60,547 bases of DNA, from the NCBI GenBank assembly GCA_035294325.1, contig DATGLE010000045.1:1-60547 (forward strand), given 5' to 3'. The position numbers were made by a program, and so were the translations under genes. Below the pieces are notes generated by a model, which was given only the letters and a program-made list of their open reading frames with translations, was not told the DNA's origin and did no database searches. Positions 17,992-26,759 of the stretch are shown here, one piece after another. Every line of letters begins with the position of its first letter. The first letter of the stretch is position 1. The stretch is from DATGLE01 sp035294325. Lineage in GTDB: Bacteria; Chloroflexota; Ktedonobacteria; Ktedonobacterales; Ktedonobacteraceae.

Positions 17992-18018
17992 GGGTGCCCA
18001 GGCAAAAGGAGAGAGCAA

Positions 18019-20409
18019 TTGGACACGTATAAAGCCAGGCGTCGTGAAGAAGGAAGAGATGTAGTGATGAGGAAAGAGATCGAGGATGTTGAGGGGGCTG
18101 AGAACGCCGAAGTTGCAACCACTAGCCCTCCCGGACAATATGAAGAGGAAGAGGAGGAAGCCGCGCGGCCCGAGAAAAGGCGGTTCTGGCCTCCCAGCCG
18201 CGACAATTTGCTGAACTGGGCGCCCTTCTGGGGCGTTATCCTGCTGGGGGCTGTTTTGCGTTTCTGGGGTCTGGGCGACAAGCCGCTGCATCACGACGAG
18301 AGTCTTCACGCCTATTACTCGCTAATACTGCTGCATAATAATCTGCAACACTGGATGAGCTGCTTCAATCCGGCGGTCTACTGCTATCGCTATGATCCGA
18401 TGCTGCACGGGCCGTTCCAGTTTCATGCGATTGCGCTTGTCTACCAGATCTGCCAGTGGCTGGGTGTCTCCGATCATGGCGTAAATACCTTCACGGTACG
18501 TATTCCGGCGGCGGTGCTGGGGACAGTGATTATCGGTCTCCCCTACTTCATACGCGATTACATCGGCAAGATCGCGGCCTGGATAGCCGCCTTTCTGCTT
18601 GCGGTTTCACCGAGCATGGTCTACTTTTCGCGCTTCGCCCGTGAAGATATCTATATGGCCTGCTTCACTCTGCTGATGGTCGTTGCCGTGGCACGCTATG
18701 TACGGGACCGCAAAATGCGCTGGATTGTGCTCGCTGCGGTGGCCTTCGCGCTCTCCTACGCGACCAGCGAGGCGACGTTTTTGACGATTGCCGTCTTTGG
18801 TAGTTTCCTGGCCGCGCTGGTGGTATGGGAGATTGGCTTAAGCTGGCCGCTGCGCTCGCTCGTGGACACGGATGCTTCCTACACAAAATACTTGCCACGC
18901 ACATGGGCGCCGCTTTTGCTGGCGGCCCTTGTCGTCATCGCGGCTCCACTGGCTAAAGTATTTTTTGGCGTTTTGCAGGCTCTATCCAGATACATTAATG
19001 ATCCCCGGCATGTGCAGGCGGCCAACGCTTTTATGAGCAAGCTCAAGGGCGTGACCGTGCCCGTAGTGCTGTGGATCGGTATCCTGCTGTGCGTCTACGT
19101 CCTGGTCGTTCTGGTGCTCGAAATATTGGAGAAACTGCCTCAGACGAGGCAATCTGGCCTGGCAAAGCGTATCGATCCCGAACGACAGCCCTTGCTCGAT
19201 ACCATCCTCAATATGCCGTTGACCTGCTGGTTCTTCGCGCTGTTCTGTGGCTGGTTCATCTTCCTGGTCCTGTATACCGCGCTCTTTACCAATGTGAGCG
19301 GCGGCATCGGCGATGGGATCTGGCAGGGCCTGTATTACTGGTTGCAGCAGCAGCAGGTAGCGCGCGGCGATCAGCCCTGGTACTACTACTTCCTGCTGAT
19401 CCCGCTCTATGAGCAGATCGGTGTGGTCTTTGGCCTGGTTGGCCTGGTGCGCTGCGTGCTCCGCCCCACGCGCTTGCGCCTCTTCGTGGCCTGGTGGTTT
19501 GTGGGCGATGTGGCGATCTATAGCTGGGCGGCGGAGAAGATGCCCTGGCTGATGATCTTTATGACGATGCCGATGCTGCTGCTGGCGGCAATCGGGCTTG
19601 AGCCTGGCGTTGTGGCGCTCGTCAATCTCATAAAGGGCTGGCAGGCAGCCCGCTCCCCTTCACAGTCAGAGGCGAGCATACAGGGAGGGGATGGCACAAT
19701 GCTGCCCCCTCTGCCTCGTCCAAGAGTGAGCAGGGTCGCCGGTGGGATCGCGATCTTCAGTGCTGTGCTGGCGCTCTTGCTGCTGGCGCCGACGCTGCAC
19801 AATATGTATGAGGTCTCGTATGTGCATGCCGCCGATGGCCCGCACGAGATGATGGTCTACGTGCAGACAACAACTGATGTCAATATCGTGATGGATAAGA
19901 TCAATGCCGTCGATCAGAAGCTTGATGGCGGCCGGCATCAGATATCTATCGGCGTTATGGATGACGCGACCTGGCCTTTTGCCTGGTACCTGCGCGACTA
20001 TCCCAACGTCTATTATCAGAATGGCTCAAATCACTGCAAGCTTCCCGATGAAAATTTCACGGTGATTATCGCCGGAGGGGACTGCCTCGCTGCGACGGAG
20101 ATGACGTACCAGCGCACCTATGCCTACCACCAGTATCACATGCGTACCTGGTGGGATGAAGGCTACAAGCCGCCTCCCTGCGTGCCGAGCAAGACCAACG
20201 ACTGCGCCGGTCAGCCGACATGGGGCGGCGTCGGCCCCTGGCTCTGGCTGAGCTACGGTGACAATCCGCCACCCGGCGCGAAATTCGATCTCGGACGCGC
20301 TGTCAATAATGTCTGGCAGTGGTGGTGGCAGCGCAAGGCCATCGGCAGCACTACCGGCTCCTACGATATGATGCTGCTCATTCCGAAAAACGTGGGCGTC
20401 GCTCCGTAG
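18019..20409 (+). CDS. Agl23-like (TIGR03663 family) membrane protein
   Basis: 796 aa from TTG at 18019, chosen because AGGAG at 18007-18011 is 7 nt upstream; the in-frame ATG at 17989 lies inside a non-coding repeat. A charged cytoplasmic N-terminus of about 65 residues precedes the first helix (FWGVILLGAVLRFWGLG). The loop KPLHHDESLHAYYSLILLHN carries the DE motif of GT-C-type enzymes. Middle: about ten more helices; C-terminus: an extracytoplasmic domain with many Trp and paired Cys. In haloarchaea Agl23 is tied to flippase activity in N-glycosylation. With the two upstream genes it suggests a surface glycan pathway. Confidence 0.82.
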   Translation: MDTYKARRREEGRDVVMRKEIEDVEGAENAEVATTSPPGQYEEEEEEAARPEKRRFWPPSRDNLLNWAPFWGVILLGAVLRFWGLGDKPLHHDESLHAYYSLILLHNNLQHWMSCFNPAVYCYRYDPMLHGPFQFHAIALVYQICQWLGVSDHGVNTFTVRIPAAVLGTVIIGLPYFIRDYIGKIAAWIAAFLLAVSPSMVYFSRFAREDIYMACFTLLMVVAVARYVRDRKMRWIVLAAVAFALSYATSEATFLTIAVFGSFLAALVVWEIGLSWPLRSLVDTDASYTKYLPRTWAPLLLAALVVIAAPLAKVFFGVLQALSRYINDPRHVQAANAFMSKLKGVTVPVVLWIGILLCVYVLVVLVLEILEKLPQTRQSGLAKRIDPERQPLLDTILNMPLTCWFFALFCGWFIFLVLYTALFTNVSGGIGDGIWQGLYYWLQQQQVARGDQPWYYYFLLIPLYEQIGVVFGLVGLVRCVLRPTRLRLFVAWWFVGDVAIYSWAAEKMPWLMIFMTMPMLLLAAIGLEPGVVALVNLIKGWQAARSPSQSEASIQGGDGTMLPPLPRPRVSRVAGGIAIFSAVLALLLLAPTLHNMYEVSYVHAADGPHEMMVYVQTTTDVNIVMDKINAVDQKLDGGRHQISIGVMDDATWPFAWYLRDYPNVYYQNGSNHCKLPDENFTVIIAGGDCLAATEMTYQRTYAYHQYHMRTWWDEGYKPPPCVPSKTNDCAGQPTWGGVGPWLWLSYGDNPPPGAKFDLGRAVNNVWQWWWQRKAIGSTTGSYDMMLLIPKNVGVAP

Positions 20410-20412
20410 GGA

Positions 20413-20549
20413 TTAATGAAGATCAACACTCAAGATCAGCAATGGGAAGGGATGATGGGACGGGGTAGGGGCGCGGCGCTGGCTGGGGTGGTTGGGTTGG
20501 GTGGTGGGGGCCAGAAGCAAGCCCGCTCCTGGTTGATCCACTTCATTAA
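20413..20549. mobile_element. MITE-like element, copy 1 (G-rich core)
   Basis: Inverted termini TTAATGAAGATCAAC (left) and GTTGATCCACTTCATTAA (right). The core is strongly G-rich and includes a sequence able to form a G-quadruplex at 20485-20510. Fills the gap between convergent genes; the right end supplies the TAA stop of etfB. Confidence 0.65.
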
Positions 20550-21427
20550 ACGAACCCTCTTTCGCGCAGGAAATCGACGAGGGTGCGGGCCAGCTCTTCA
20601 GGCGCACCCTCCACCAGCCGCGCCTTGCGGCCCGTCGTGCCGCCACTGATAATCTCGCCGATGCGCTGGTACGCACTGTGCCTGCTGTCGGGCGCGGCGA
20701 TGCGGCGCGGGCGCGGGCGCGGCGTGTGTACTTCGAGCAGCGCTTCCTCCCGCGCTTCGTCCTGCCATGCCCTGTTCATGAGGCTCTGAACGTCGACGAC
20801 GGGAATGCTGGCCCTGAGCGCGGAGAGGTGCGCGGGCAGCGATGGGTAACGCGGCTCGTTCAGGTCCGCTATGACGGTCAGCAGCAGCGGCAACCTGGCT
20901 TCCAGCACTTCGCGATAGCCCCGTTCAAGCCTGCGTGCAAGCTGCAACTTCAGCGGATCCCGCTCCTGTACGATCCTGAGCTGTGCTACGCCCGTGATCT
21001 GCGGCAGGTCAAGGTATTGCGCCAGCGCCGGTCCGACGATGCCCGATGCCCAATCGCTGGAGGCGTCGCCGCAGAGCACCAGGTCTGGCGTCACCTGCTG
21101 ACCGGATTGAATGTATGCCGCCAGCGCCGCGGCTACGGTGAATGCTCCCCACGTATCGGCTGAAGAGTGCCAGAGGCGCACTGCCCTATCGGCGCCAATA
21201 GCCAGCGCGGCCCGCAGCGCTCCCTCGGCATCGCCGGGACCGAGCGTGATCGCCGTAATGCTGCCCCCCAGTTGCTCCTTGAGTCGTACAGCAGCCTCTA
21301 TCGCACAGGCATCCGCGGGATTGAGGATCTGTACGAAACGCTCGCTATCTACCTGCTCGCTGATGGGATCGATATAGACCGAAGAACTGTCAGGTGCTTG
21401 TTTCACGCACACGTAAATATGCAACAC
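20546..21427 (-). CDS. etfB: Electron transfer flavoprotein beta subunit (FixA/EtfB-like)
   Basis: 293 aa, somewhat longer than the usual 250-265. The ETF beta fold is clear: HIYVCVKQAPDSSSVYIDP at the N-terminus, NPADACAIEAAVRLKE (about 37-52), ITLGPGDAEGALRAALAIGADRAV and LVLCGDASSDWASGIVGPAL (nucleotide-binding region). It pairs with the alpha subunit, encoded about 7 kb upstream on the same strand, to pass electrons from flavoprotein dehydrogenases to FixC. GTG at 21427 or the next TTG is the start; AAGGAGAG lies just upstream. Its last codon and TAA stop lie in the terminus of a MITE-like repeat. FixX lies 9 bp upstream. Confidence 0.92.
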   Translation of the reverse strand: MLHIYVCVKQAPDSSSVYIDPISEQVDSERFVQILNPADACAIEAAVRLKEQLGGSITAITLGPGDAEGALRAALAIGADRAVRLWHSSADTWGAFTVAAALAAYIQSGQQVTPDLVLCGDASSDWASGIVGPALAQYLDLPQITGVAQLRIVQERDPLKLQLARRLERGYREVLEARLPLLLTVIADLNEPRYPSLPAHLSALRASIPVVDVQSLMNRAWQDEAREEALLEVHTPRPRPRRIAAPDSRHSAYQRIGEIISGGTTGRKARLVEGAPEELARTLVDFLRERGFV

Positions 21428-21436
21428 GCTCTCCTT

Positions 21437-21709
21437 TCATGATGCGCGGAAACTCACACCCCAGCCGCCACGCGGATATTCCCACTCAATCGCTTTTCGT
21501 TCGCAGGCGACATAGCACGTCCCGCACTCAAGGCAGTGCTCGTAGGAGAAATGCATCTCGCCGCCGAGCAATTCAAAGAGGCCCGCCGGACAGACGTAGA
21601 CGCAGGGCGTGGTGTCGCATTCCTTGCAGGTCTCACGATTGATGCGGATGTGCGGCTTCCTGTCAACCTTGAAGCGAACCAGCGCTAAACGTTCTTCTAT
21701 CGGTTCCAT
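21437..21709 (-). CDS. fixX: FixX-like ferredoxin
   Basis: 90-aa ferredoxin-like protein of the FixX family. Cysteines appear as CKECDTTPCVYVCP and CLECGTCYVACERKAIEWEYPR; the CLECGTC-x3-C-x-RKAIEWxYP run is the signature of FixX and of the Fe-S domain of ETF-quinone oxidoreductases. Eight cysteines are visible, enough for up to two clusters, although only one [4Fe-4S] is usual for ETF-QO. It should relay electrons between ETF, FixC and quinone. It lies between fixC and etfB on the same strand. Confidence 0.92.
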   Translation of the reverse strand: MEPIEERLALVRFKVDRKPHIRINRETCKECDTTPCVYVCPAGLFELLGGEMHFSYEHCLECGTCYVACERKAIEWEYPRGGWGVSFRAS

Positions 21710-21813
21710 ATTATATATCCTGTATAGCCAGGTAGATTTCCATTAAAAAAAGAAAAAAGGGAAAAGCGGGAACACCCCGCGCCCCGCCAGGAGCTGCCGC
21801 CCCTGGACCCCAC

Positions 21814-23136
21814 CTAGAATAACAATGCTCGCCCTGCCTGCCAGCCGTCGCGCAGCAATGTGCGTAACGGGACTTTCCCGCGCAGCGTATCGAGGACGGT
21901 ACGCCCGATCTTGCGGCGCGGCCTGCCATCCGAATGAAATACATTTTCCGCCGCCTGGCACAGCAATTCAGGGTAGAGATTCTGCAAGCGTTCGTTGTTG
22001 ACGAAGGCCGGCGCGTGGCGAAAGCGCCGCAGGTCCTGCAAGACAAAGCTGCTTTCCAGGCGTTTGCGGTAGCGCTCCATACTGCGCGCTGAGAAATCAT
22101 GATTGGCGTGCGCCTGCTGCGCCGTTGCGGCTGCGGCCAGACCCGAAGCAATGGCGAAGTTCATACCCTCCAGAAAAAGCCCGGCGGCGAAGACGAAGCC
22201 CGCCGCGTCGCCCACGACCATGAAGCCGCCACGCGAGAGCCGCGGCAGCAGCGCATAGCCGCCCTCCGGGATCATGTGCGCCGAGTATTCCAGCGTCACG
22301 CTGTCGCGCAGCAGCGGAGCCACCGCCGGATGCCGCTTGAACTGGTCGAGCAGGTCGTAGGGCCGCGTCTTCTTTTCGGCGAGGGAGGCGATCTGGACGG
22401 CGACGCCGATAGAGAGCGTGTCGCGGTTGGTATAGAGAAAGGCGCCGCCCTTGACCTCGCCCGACGCGTAGCCAACGTATTCGTTGGTCATGCCCTCGTC
22501 ACCGCTCAGATTGAAGCGCTCCTCGATAGTATGCGCGTCGAGGCGCAGCACCTCTTTGACGCCCAGCGACATCTCTTCGGCACGAAACTCGTGTTGCAGG
22601 CCCGCGCGCTTGGCGAGAAAAGAGTTGGCGCCGTCGGCGGCAATGACTACGGGAGCATAGAGGTCGCCATCCTCGCGGCGACAGCGCACGCCGACAACCT
22701 GCTCTCCCTGATAGAGCAGGTCATCAACAACGGTAGAGGTAATCAGCAGCGCCCCCGCCTCCTCCGCCTTCGCTGCCAGCCAGCGATCAAATTTAGGGCG
22801 CAAAATGGTGAAGCCGTTGTAGGGCGGCTGGTTGAAATGGCTGGTGCGAAAATCGATGGAGAGCGCCGATTCTGCCCCCAGGAAGGTGATGACGCGCCGC
22901 GTCAGAATGCGCTCGATAGGCGCCTCGTCCCAGTAATCGGGGAGCAGCCCGGCGAGCAGGCCGGGCGCGTAGAGGGCAGCGCCGGAGACGTTCTTGGCGC
23001 CTGGATATTCGCCTCGCTCGATCAGCGCGACCCGCAAACCAGCGCGGGCCAGCGCGAGCGCGGCGCTGCTGCCCGCCGGCCCTGCGCCGACAACGATGGC
23101 GTCAAATTGTGGCGTGTTCTCCATGACTGGTCCCAT
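21814..23136 (-). CDS. fixC: FixC-like FAD-dependent oxidoreductase (ETF-quinone oxidoreductase family)
   Basis: 440 aa. N-terminal FAD-binding Rossmann motif DAIVVGAGPAGSSAALALAR followed by LIERGEYPGAKNVSGA, which is the ETF-QO/FixC pattern. Later motifs: VIAADGANSFLAKRAGL (second FAD motif) and GFMVVGDAAGFVFAAGLFLEGMNFA (third). It lacks its own iron-sulfur domain, which is supplied by the adjacent fixX, as in FixC. Role: transfers electrons from ETF to membrane quinone. Start may be either of two ATGs (23136 or 23124). The 104-bp gap to fixX holds a purine-rich stretch but no recognisable element. Confidence 0.92.
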   Translation of the reverse strand: MGPVMENTPQFDAIVVGAGPAGSSAALALARAGLRVALIERGEYPGAKNVSGAALYAPGLLAGLLPDYWDEAPIERILTRRVITFLGAESALSIDFRTSHFNQPPYNGFTILRPKFDRWLAAKAEEAGALLITSTVVDDLLYQGEQVVGVRCRREDGDLYAPVVIAADGANSFLAKRAGLQHEFRAEEMSLGVKEVLRLDAHTIEERFNLSGDEGMTNEYVGYASGEVKGGAFLYTNRDTLSIGVAVQIASLAEKKTRPYDLLDQFKRHPAVAPLLRDSVTLEYSAHMIPEGGYALLPRLSRGGFMVVGDAAGFVFAAGLFLEGMNFAIASGLAAAATAQQAHANHDFSARSMERYRKRLESSFVLQDLRRFRHAPAFVNNERLQNLYPELLCQAAENVFHSDGRPRRKIGRTVLDTLRGKVPLRTLLRDGWQAGRALLF

Positions 23137-23221
23137 TGCGTGTTTGTTGATGGTGTGCCCTTAGCATTGAAACGATATCACATGCTTTGCGCGACAGCAA
23201 ATTTTGTGACTGCTGCTTTAT

Positions 23222-24400
23222 TTAGAGCGCATCGAATGCCGTGCAGCGCTCGGCCCAGTCGCGAAATGTTCCCTGCTTATCCCACCAGGGCGCGCCGTTC
23301 CTCTGGATGTATTCCCAGAGGATGGAGCGGTCTAGCAGCGTGTAGACGACAAAGCGCTCGACGAAGCCGGGGCGCGGCGGCCTCCTGTCAAGGTATGCCC
23401 GCACAAACTCGCGCGCCAGTTCCAGGCCATCGTCCCTTCCTGTTGGAAAATCAGTTGACTTCTCGGGATTTTGCTGATATCCTGCTTCCCGCTGGGAGGC
23501 GGCCGAAAGAGGAGGTCCCTGATCTTCTTTCTTTACTCCGTTTTGAGGAGACTGCAATATGTACATGCCAACGGTACGCGATAAATCCGTCTCCCCGTCG
23601 CCGAAATGCGCGCTCATCAGGTCGAAGACACCGCTGATACGCCAGCCTCCGGCATCGCGGACAGCAACAACATTGTCACGCTTGTAATCCTCCATGACAA
23701 TGCATGGCTGAAACGGCTCATTGAGGGCATCGCGGCTGCGCGTAATGGCATTCTCAACCCAGGCGATATCATCGGCTGTCGTGTAGCCGTTGTAGCCGCG
23801 AGCGCGGGCGAGGTTATTGCGCAGACAGGCAATGACGCGCTCACTACAGGTGATTGGCGTAGGTGTGGACGCCCCGGCCCGCACAGGAAAGGGCCACGCC
23901 AGCTCGCGCGCAAGCTCAAAGGGCTGCACCGCATCGCTGGCGGCGTCGTAGCGTCCGGCAAAGGGCCAGGTCAGCTCTTGCATCAGCGCCAGGTTCTCGC
24001 CGAGCGCGCGGGCGATGCCGCGCCTGTCCTCAACATCGAGTTGCCTGTAGATCTCAGGATCGGCCAGTTGCAGGCCCGGCATACGTGGCATCAGGGCATA
24101 GCTCCAGCCAAAGATATCGCTTGCGGTGTCGACCAGGTAGGGCCAGGGAACGGGAACGCGGGTATGCTCGTGAAGCTGCCGCGCGTAGAATTGCTCGGTG
24201 GGAAATTGCCACGGGAAATGTGGAGCGCCGCGCAGCACGTACTCGCCCTTCGTGCTGGTCACGAACACGTTCTGTCCGAAGAGGCCAAAGGATATTGGTT
24301 CCGCACCTATAAACCTGCCGAGATCGAAGCGATCCAGCGCGGCCTGAAACTGCTCATCGGAAAGCGTGCCGAGCCGTTCGTTGTATCTTCTTGTAGCCAT
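23222..24400 (-). CDS. APH-fold phosphotransferase with atypical catalytic loop and insertion
   Basis: 392 aa, aminoglycoside phosphotransferase/choline kinase-like fold: glycine-containing nucleotide loop region FGLFGQNVFVTS, the SYALMPRMPGLQL hinge and the catalytic segment CIVMEDYKRDNVVAV followed by GVFDLMSAHFGDGETDLSR. The usual HGD of the Brenner motif is MED here; the Asp and the Asn are kept, so activity is plausible. Residues about 281-323 (QSPQNGVKKEDQGPPLSA and following) look like an in-frame insertion unlike the rest of the fold. Substrate unknown; in this setting a small metabolite is more likely than an antibiotic. 15 bp after the paralogous kinase gene. Confidence 0.78.
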   Translation of the reverse strand: MATRRYNERLGTLSDEQFQAALDRFDLGRFIGAEPISFGLFGQNVFVTSTKGEYVLRGAPHFPWQFPTEQFYARQLHEHTRVPVPWPYLVDTASDIFGWSYALMPRMPGLQLADPEIYRQLDVEDRRGIARALGENLALMQELTWPFAGRYDAASDAVQPFELARELAWPFPVRAGASTPTPITCSERVIACLRNNLARARGYNGYTTADDIAWVENAITRSRDALNEPFQPCIVMEDYKRDNVVAVRDAGGWRISGVFDLMSAHFGDGETDLSRTVGMYILQSPQNGVKKEDQGPPLSAASQREAGYQQNPEKSTDFPTGRDDGLELAREFVRAYLDRRPPRPGFVERFVVYTLLDRSILWEYIQRNGAPWWDKQGTFRDWAERCTAFDAL

Positions 24401-24415
24401 AAGTTCAGGTTGCTT

Positions 24416-25336
24416 TCATAGCATAGCTATCTTTTCAAATGCCTGATCGACAAACCATCTATGTCGTTCACGCATGACTTGCTCGTCTGTGGCCCATTCG
24501 GACCATTCGGCGGCTTTAGAGATTGGACGCAGGGCGGCACAGAGGTCCCAGTATGGGAGGTCAGTCACGTCGATGGGATTCATCGATAGATACTGCTGTG
24601 TGAAATGCTGCATGGCCTCGCTGCCGAACGCCCACAACAACTCCAGGCGACTGTTAGCCAGATCGGCGAGCGGATCGCCCTGCGCCGCGTCCTCCCAGTC
24701 GATGATTCCGGCGAGCCGCCCATCCTTCCACAAGATATTGCCGGGCCAGAAATCCCCGTGTAGCAATACTGTTCGGTTGCGTTGCGGCAGCGGCCAGACT
24801 GCTTCCAGCGTATCGCGAATACGCCCTTCGGCCAGGGACTCATCGACTATCGCCGGTCTCTGCCTCAGCTTCTCGGCGTAGATTTGCTTCTGACGTGGCA
24901 GAAAGGAGATATCCAGCTTCGAGCAATCGACACCATGAATCCTCGACAGGTGCGCTGCGAATTGAACGATATAATCGGATAGATCGGAGGGCGCGAACTC
25001 CGGCTCTCCCTTGATATATTCAATAACGATGCAGGGCGTGACGAAAATCTCGCCGGATTGATCGCAGTAATAAGGCTCCGGTGCGGCTACTCCCGCAGAG
25101 TGCAGGAATTGCAGCAGCTTGAATTCGTCGGCAGCTATCCTCGGATTGCGTTTATGATCCGCCGCGCCATGCTGGCGAACAATCATTTTTTGTGTCTGCC
25201 CATCAGGTCGCTCGATCTCAAGCGCCGTCACCAGCGCCGAGACGCCTCCCTGCAACTTCCACGAGCGCAGCAGCCTGCTCTGCGGGTCGATCTTGCGCAC
25301 GAGCCGCGCGAATTTTTTGTCTTCTTGTGATTGCAT
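24416..25336 (-). CDS. APH-fold phosphotransferase (aminoglycoside phosphotransferase family)
   Basis: 306 aa small-molecule kinase fold. The N-lobe has RLLRSWKLQGGVSALVTALE, with a glycine-rich nucleotide loop, and KMIVRQHG. The Brenner catalytic motif is intact: VLLHGDFWPGNILW, then the metal-binding GIIDWEDAAQGDPLADLANS. The family covers antibiotic kinases, homoserine and methylthioribose kinases and many uncharacterised metabolic kinases, so resistance cannot be claimed. It is transcribed with the second kinase and lies downstream of a MITE-like repeat that separates it from the aminotransferase. Confidence 0.88.
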   Translation of the reverse strand: MQSQEDKKFARLVRKIDPQSRLLRSWKLQGGVSALVTALEIERPDGQTQKMIVRQHGAADHKRNPRIAADEFKLLQFLHSAGVAAPEPYYCDQSGEIFVTPCIVIEYIKGEPEFAPSDLSDYIVQFAAHLSRIHGVDCSKLDISFLPRQKQIYAEKLRQRPAIVDESLAEGRIRDTLEAVWPLPQRNRTVLLHGDFWPGNILWKDGRLAGIIDWEDAAQGDPLADLANSRLELLWAFGSEAMQHFTQQYLSMNPIDVTDLPYWDLCAALRPISKAAEWSEWATDEQVMRERHRWFVDQAFEKIAML

Positions 25337-25351
25337 TCCTATCCTGCCTGC

Positions 25352-25612
25352 GCTACCTCACCAATGGGATCGGCAAGGGAAAGGATGCCGGGCCAGGGTA
25401 GGGACGCAGCGCCGCCGCCCGGGGCAATGCCCTGTGACCTGTTTGCGGCGCAAGTCCGCCCCGCAACCCATCTGAACGGTTTGGGGATGGTAGGATAGGC
25501 GGACTTGCGCCGCGTCCCGGTGAGCGGGTTGGACATCCCCGGCGGCGCTGCGTCCCTACGCCATCCCAACGGTTCTTTCCATTGCCGAACCTGATTGTAC
25601 CTGTTTATTATG
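25352..25612. mobile_element. MITE-like element, copy 2 (nested palindrome payload)
   Basis: Left end CACCAATGGGATCGGCAAGG and right end CCATTGCCGAACCTGATTG form degenerate inverted termini. Inside, GTAGGGACGCAGCGCCGCC (25400) is inverted at about 25541-25560, and GCGGCGCAAGTCCGC/GCGGACTTGCGCCGC is nested within. The same payload is in copy 6. The right end overlaps the TAA stop of the aminotransferase gene. Confidence 0.75.
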
Positions 25613-26729
25613 CAACAAGCGCGGCCAGGCGGCGCACACCCTCCTCGATCTGCTCAGGTGTCAGGGCGCAGAAGGGGAGGCGCACGAAACGCTCGCCGCG
25701 ATCCTGGCCCGCGCGCTCATCGAGCGGATCGGCGAAGAAGCCCCGGCCATCGGTCAGGATCAGGCCCGCGTCGCGTGCGCGGGCGAGCAGGTCGCCGGAA
25801 CTGGCCTGCTGCGGCAGTGTCACGCTGACGAAGAAGCCGCCCTCCGGCTCCGCGAAAGGGATGCCCGGCAGGTGCGTCCGCAGCGCCGTGACGATGGCTT
25901 GCAGGCGTGGTGCATAGAGCTGCTTCAGCGCGGCGAGGTTGGAGGTGAAATAGCCGCGCCTGTGAAACTCGACGACGGCCGCCTGCGCGGGCAGCACGGG
26001 GGCGAGGATTGTGTCTTCGGCCAGCCCGGTCAGGCGCTGTACCAGGTCGAGCGGACCGATGAGATAGCCGACGCGCAGCGCCGGGCTGATGAGTTTGCTG
26101 TAGGAACTGAGCGTGATGACGCGGTTAGGGTTCAGGTCGCGCAGTAGAGGAAGCTCCTCGCCCGAGTAGCGCAGCGTGCGGTACGGGATATCCTCGACAA
26201 GCCAGAATCCGTGCCGCTCGGCCAGATCGACGAGGGCCTGTCGCTTCGCGGCGGAGGTTGTGACGCCCGCCGGGTTCTGGAAGTCGGGGACGATGTACAT
26301 GAAGGCCGGCGTTTTGCGCGCCAGCGCTTTCTCCAGCGCTGCCAGGTTGACGCCATCGTGTTCCAGGGGAATGCCGGTGACGGTGGCGCCGCGCCGCCTG
26401 AAAGTTTTGATCGCCCTGTCGTAGCTCGGCTCCTCGACCAGCACCACGTCGCCCGGCGCAACGACCATTGCCGCCAGCAGGTCCTGCAAATGGAGTGAGC
26501 CGTTGCCTACCAGAATCTGATCGGCGGCCACGCCGTATTGTTCGCCCAGCATGCGGCGCAGCGGGAGATAGCCGCCGTTGTGCCCGTATTGCAGGATAGC
26601 CCTGCCTTCGGGGCCTTCCAGAACGGCCTGCATGCAATCGCTAATCAACTGGTTGGGCAGGGCCTCCATTGCTGGTACGCCCCTGGTAAAAAAGATCTGT
26701 TCGCTGCTTACCTGACTCGGACTCGGCAT
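25608..26729 (-). CDS. PLP-dependent aminotransferase, class I/II (2-aminoadipate aminotransferase-like)
   Basis: 373 aa fold-type I aminotransferase. Diagnostic segments: YGHNGGYLPLRRMLGEQYGV (about 50-68), VGNGSLHLQDLL with the substrate/PLP loop, PDFQNPAGVTTS (NPxG motif), ED-IPYRTLRYSGE with the PLP-contacting Asp/Tyr region and SSYSKLISPALRVGYLIG with the Schiff-base lysine. This is the ARO8/LysN/MocR-C-terminal type, which uses aromatic or branched 2-oxo acids or 2-aminoadipate. No N-terminal GntR domain is present, so it is an enzyme and not a MocR regulator. AGGAG lies upstream of the ATG. Confidence 0.9.
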   Translation of the reverse strand: MPSPSQVSSEQIFFTRGVPAMEALPNQLISDCMQAVLEGPEGRAILQYGHNGGYLPLRRMLGEQYGVAADQILVGNGSLHLQDLLAAMVVAPGDVVLVEEPSYDRAIKTFRRRGATVTGIPLEHDGVNLAALEKALARKTPAFMYIVPDFQNPAGVTTSAAKRQALVDLAERHGFWLVEDIPYRTLRYSGEELPLLRDLNPNRVITLSSYSKLISPALRVGYLIGPLDLVQRLTGLAEDTILAPVLPAQAAVVEFHRRGYFTSNLAALKQLYAPRLQAIVTALRTHLPGIPFAEPEGGFFVSVTLPQQASSGDLLARARDAGLILTDGRGFFADPLDERAGQDRGERFVRLPFCALTPEQIEEGVRRLAALVA

Positions 26730-26759
26730 GATCGTTTATACTCCTTTTCTATCTACACT

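Noticed and set aside
17989..18018. Upstream ATG of the Agl23-like gene
   Set aside because: It lies in a palindromic repeat and has no ribosome site, whereas TTG 18019 follows AGGAG at 7 nt.
22099..23637. A 512-codon open frame antisense to fixC and the kinase gene
   Set aside because: It lies opposite genes with clear family motifs, has no ribosome site, and its composition (Arg/Gly/Ala-rich, no fold) fits a GC-rich shadow frame.
24416..25336. Antibiotic resistance by aminoglycoside phosphorylation
   Set aside because: The APH fold is shared by many metabolic kinases, and the genomic context is metabolic; resistance cannot be inferred from the fold.
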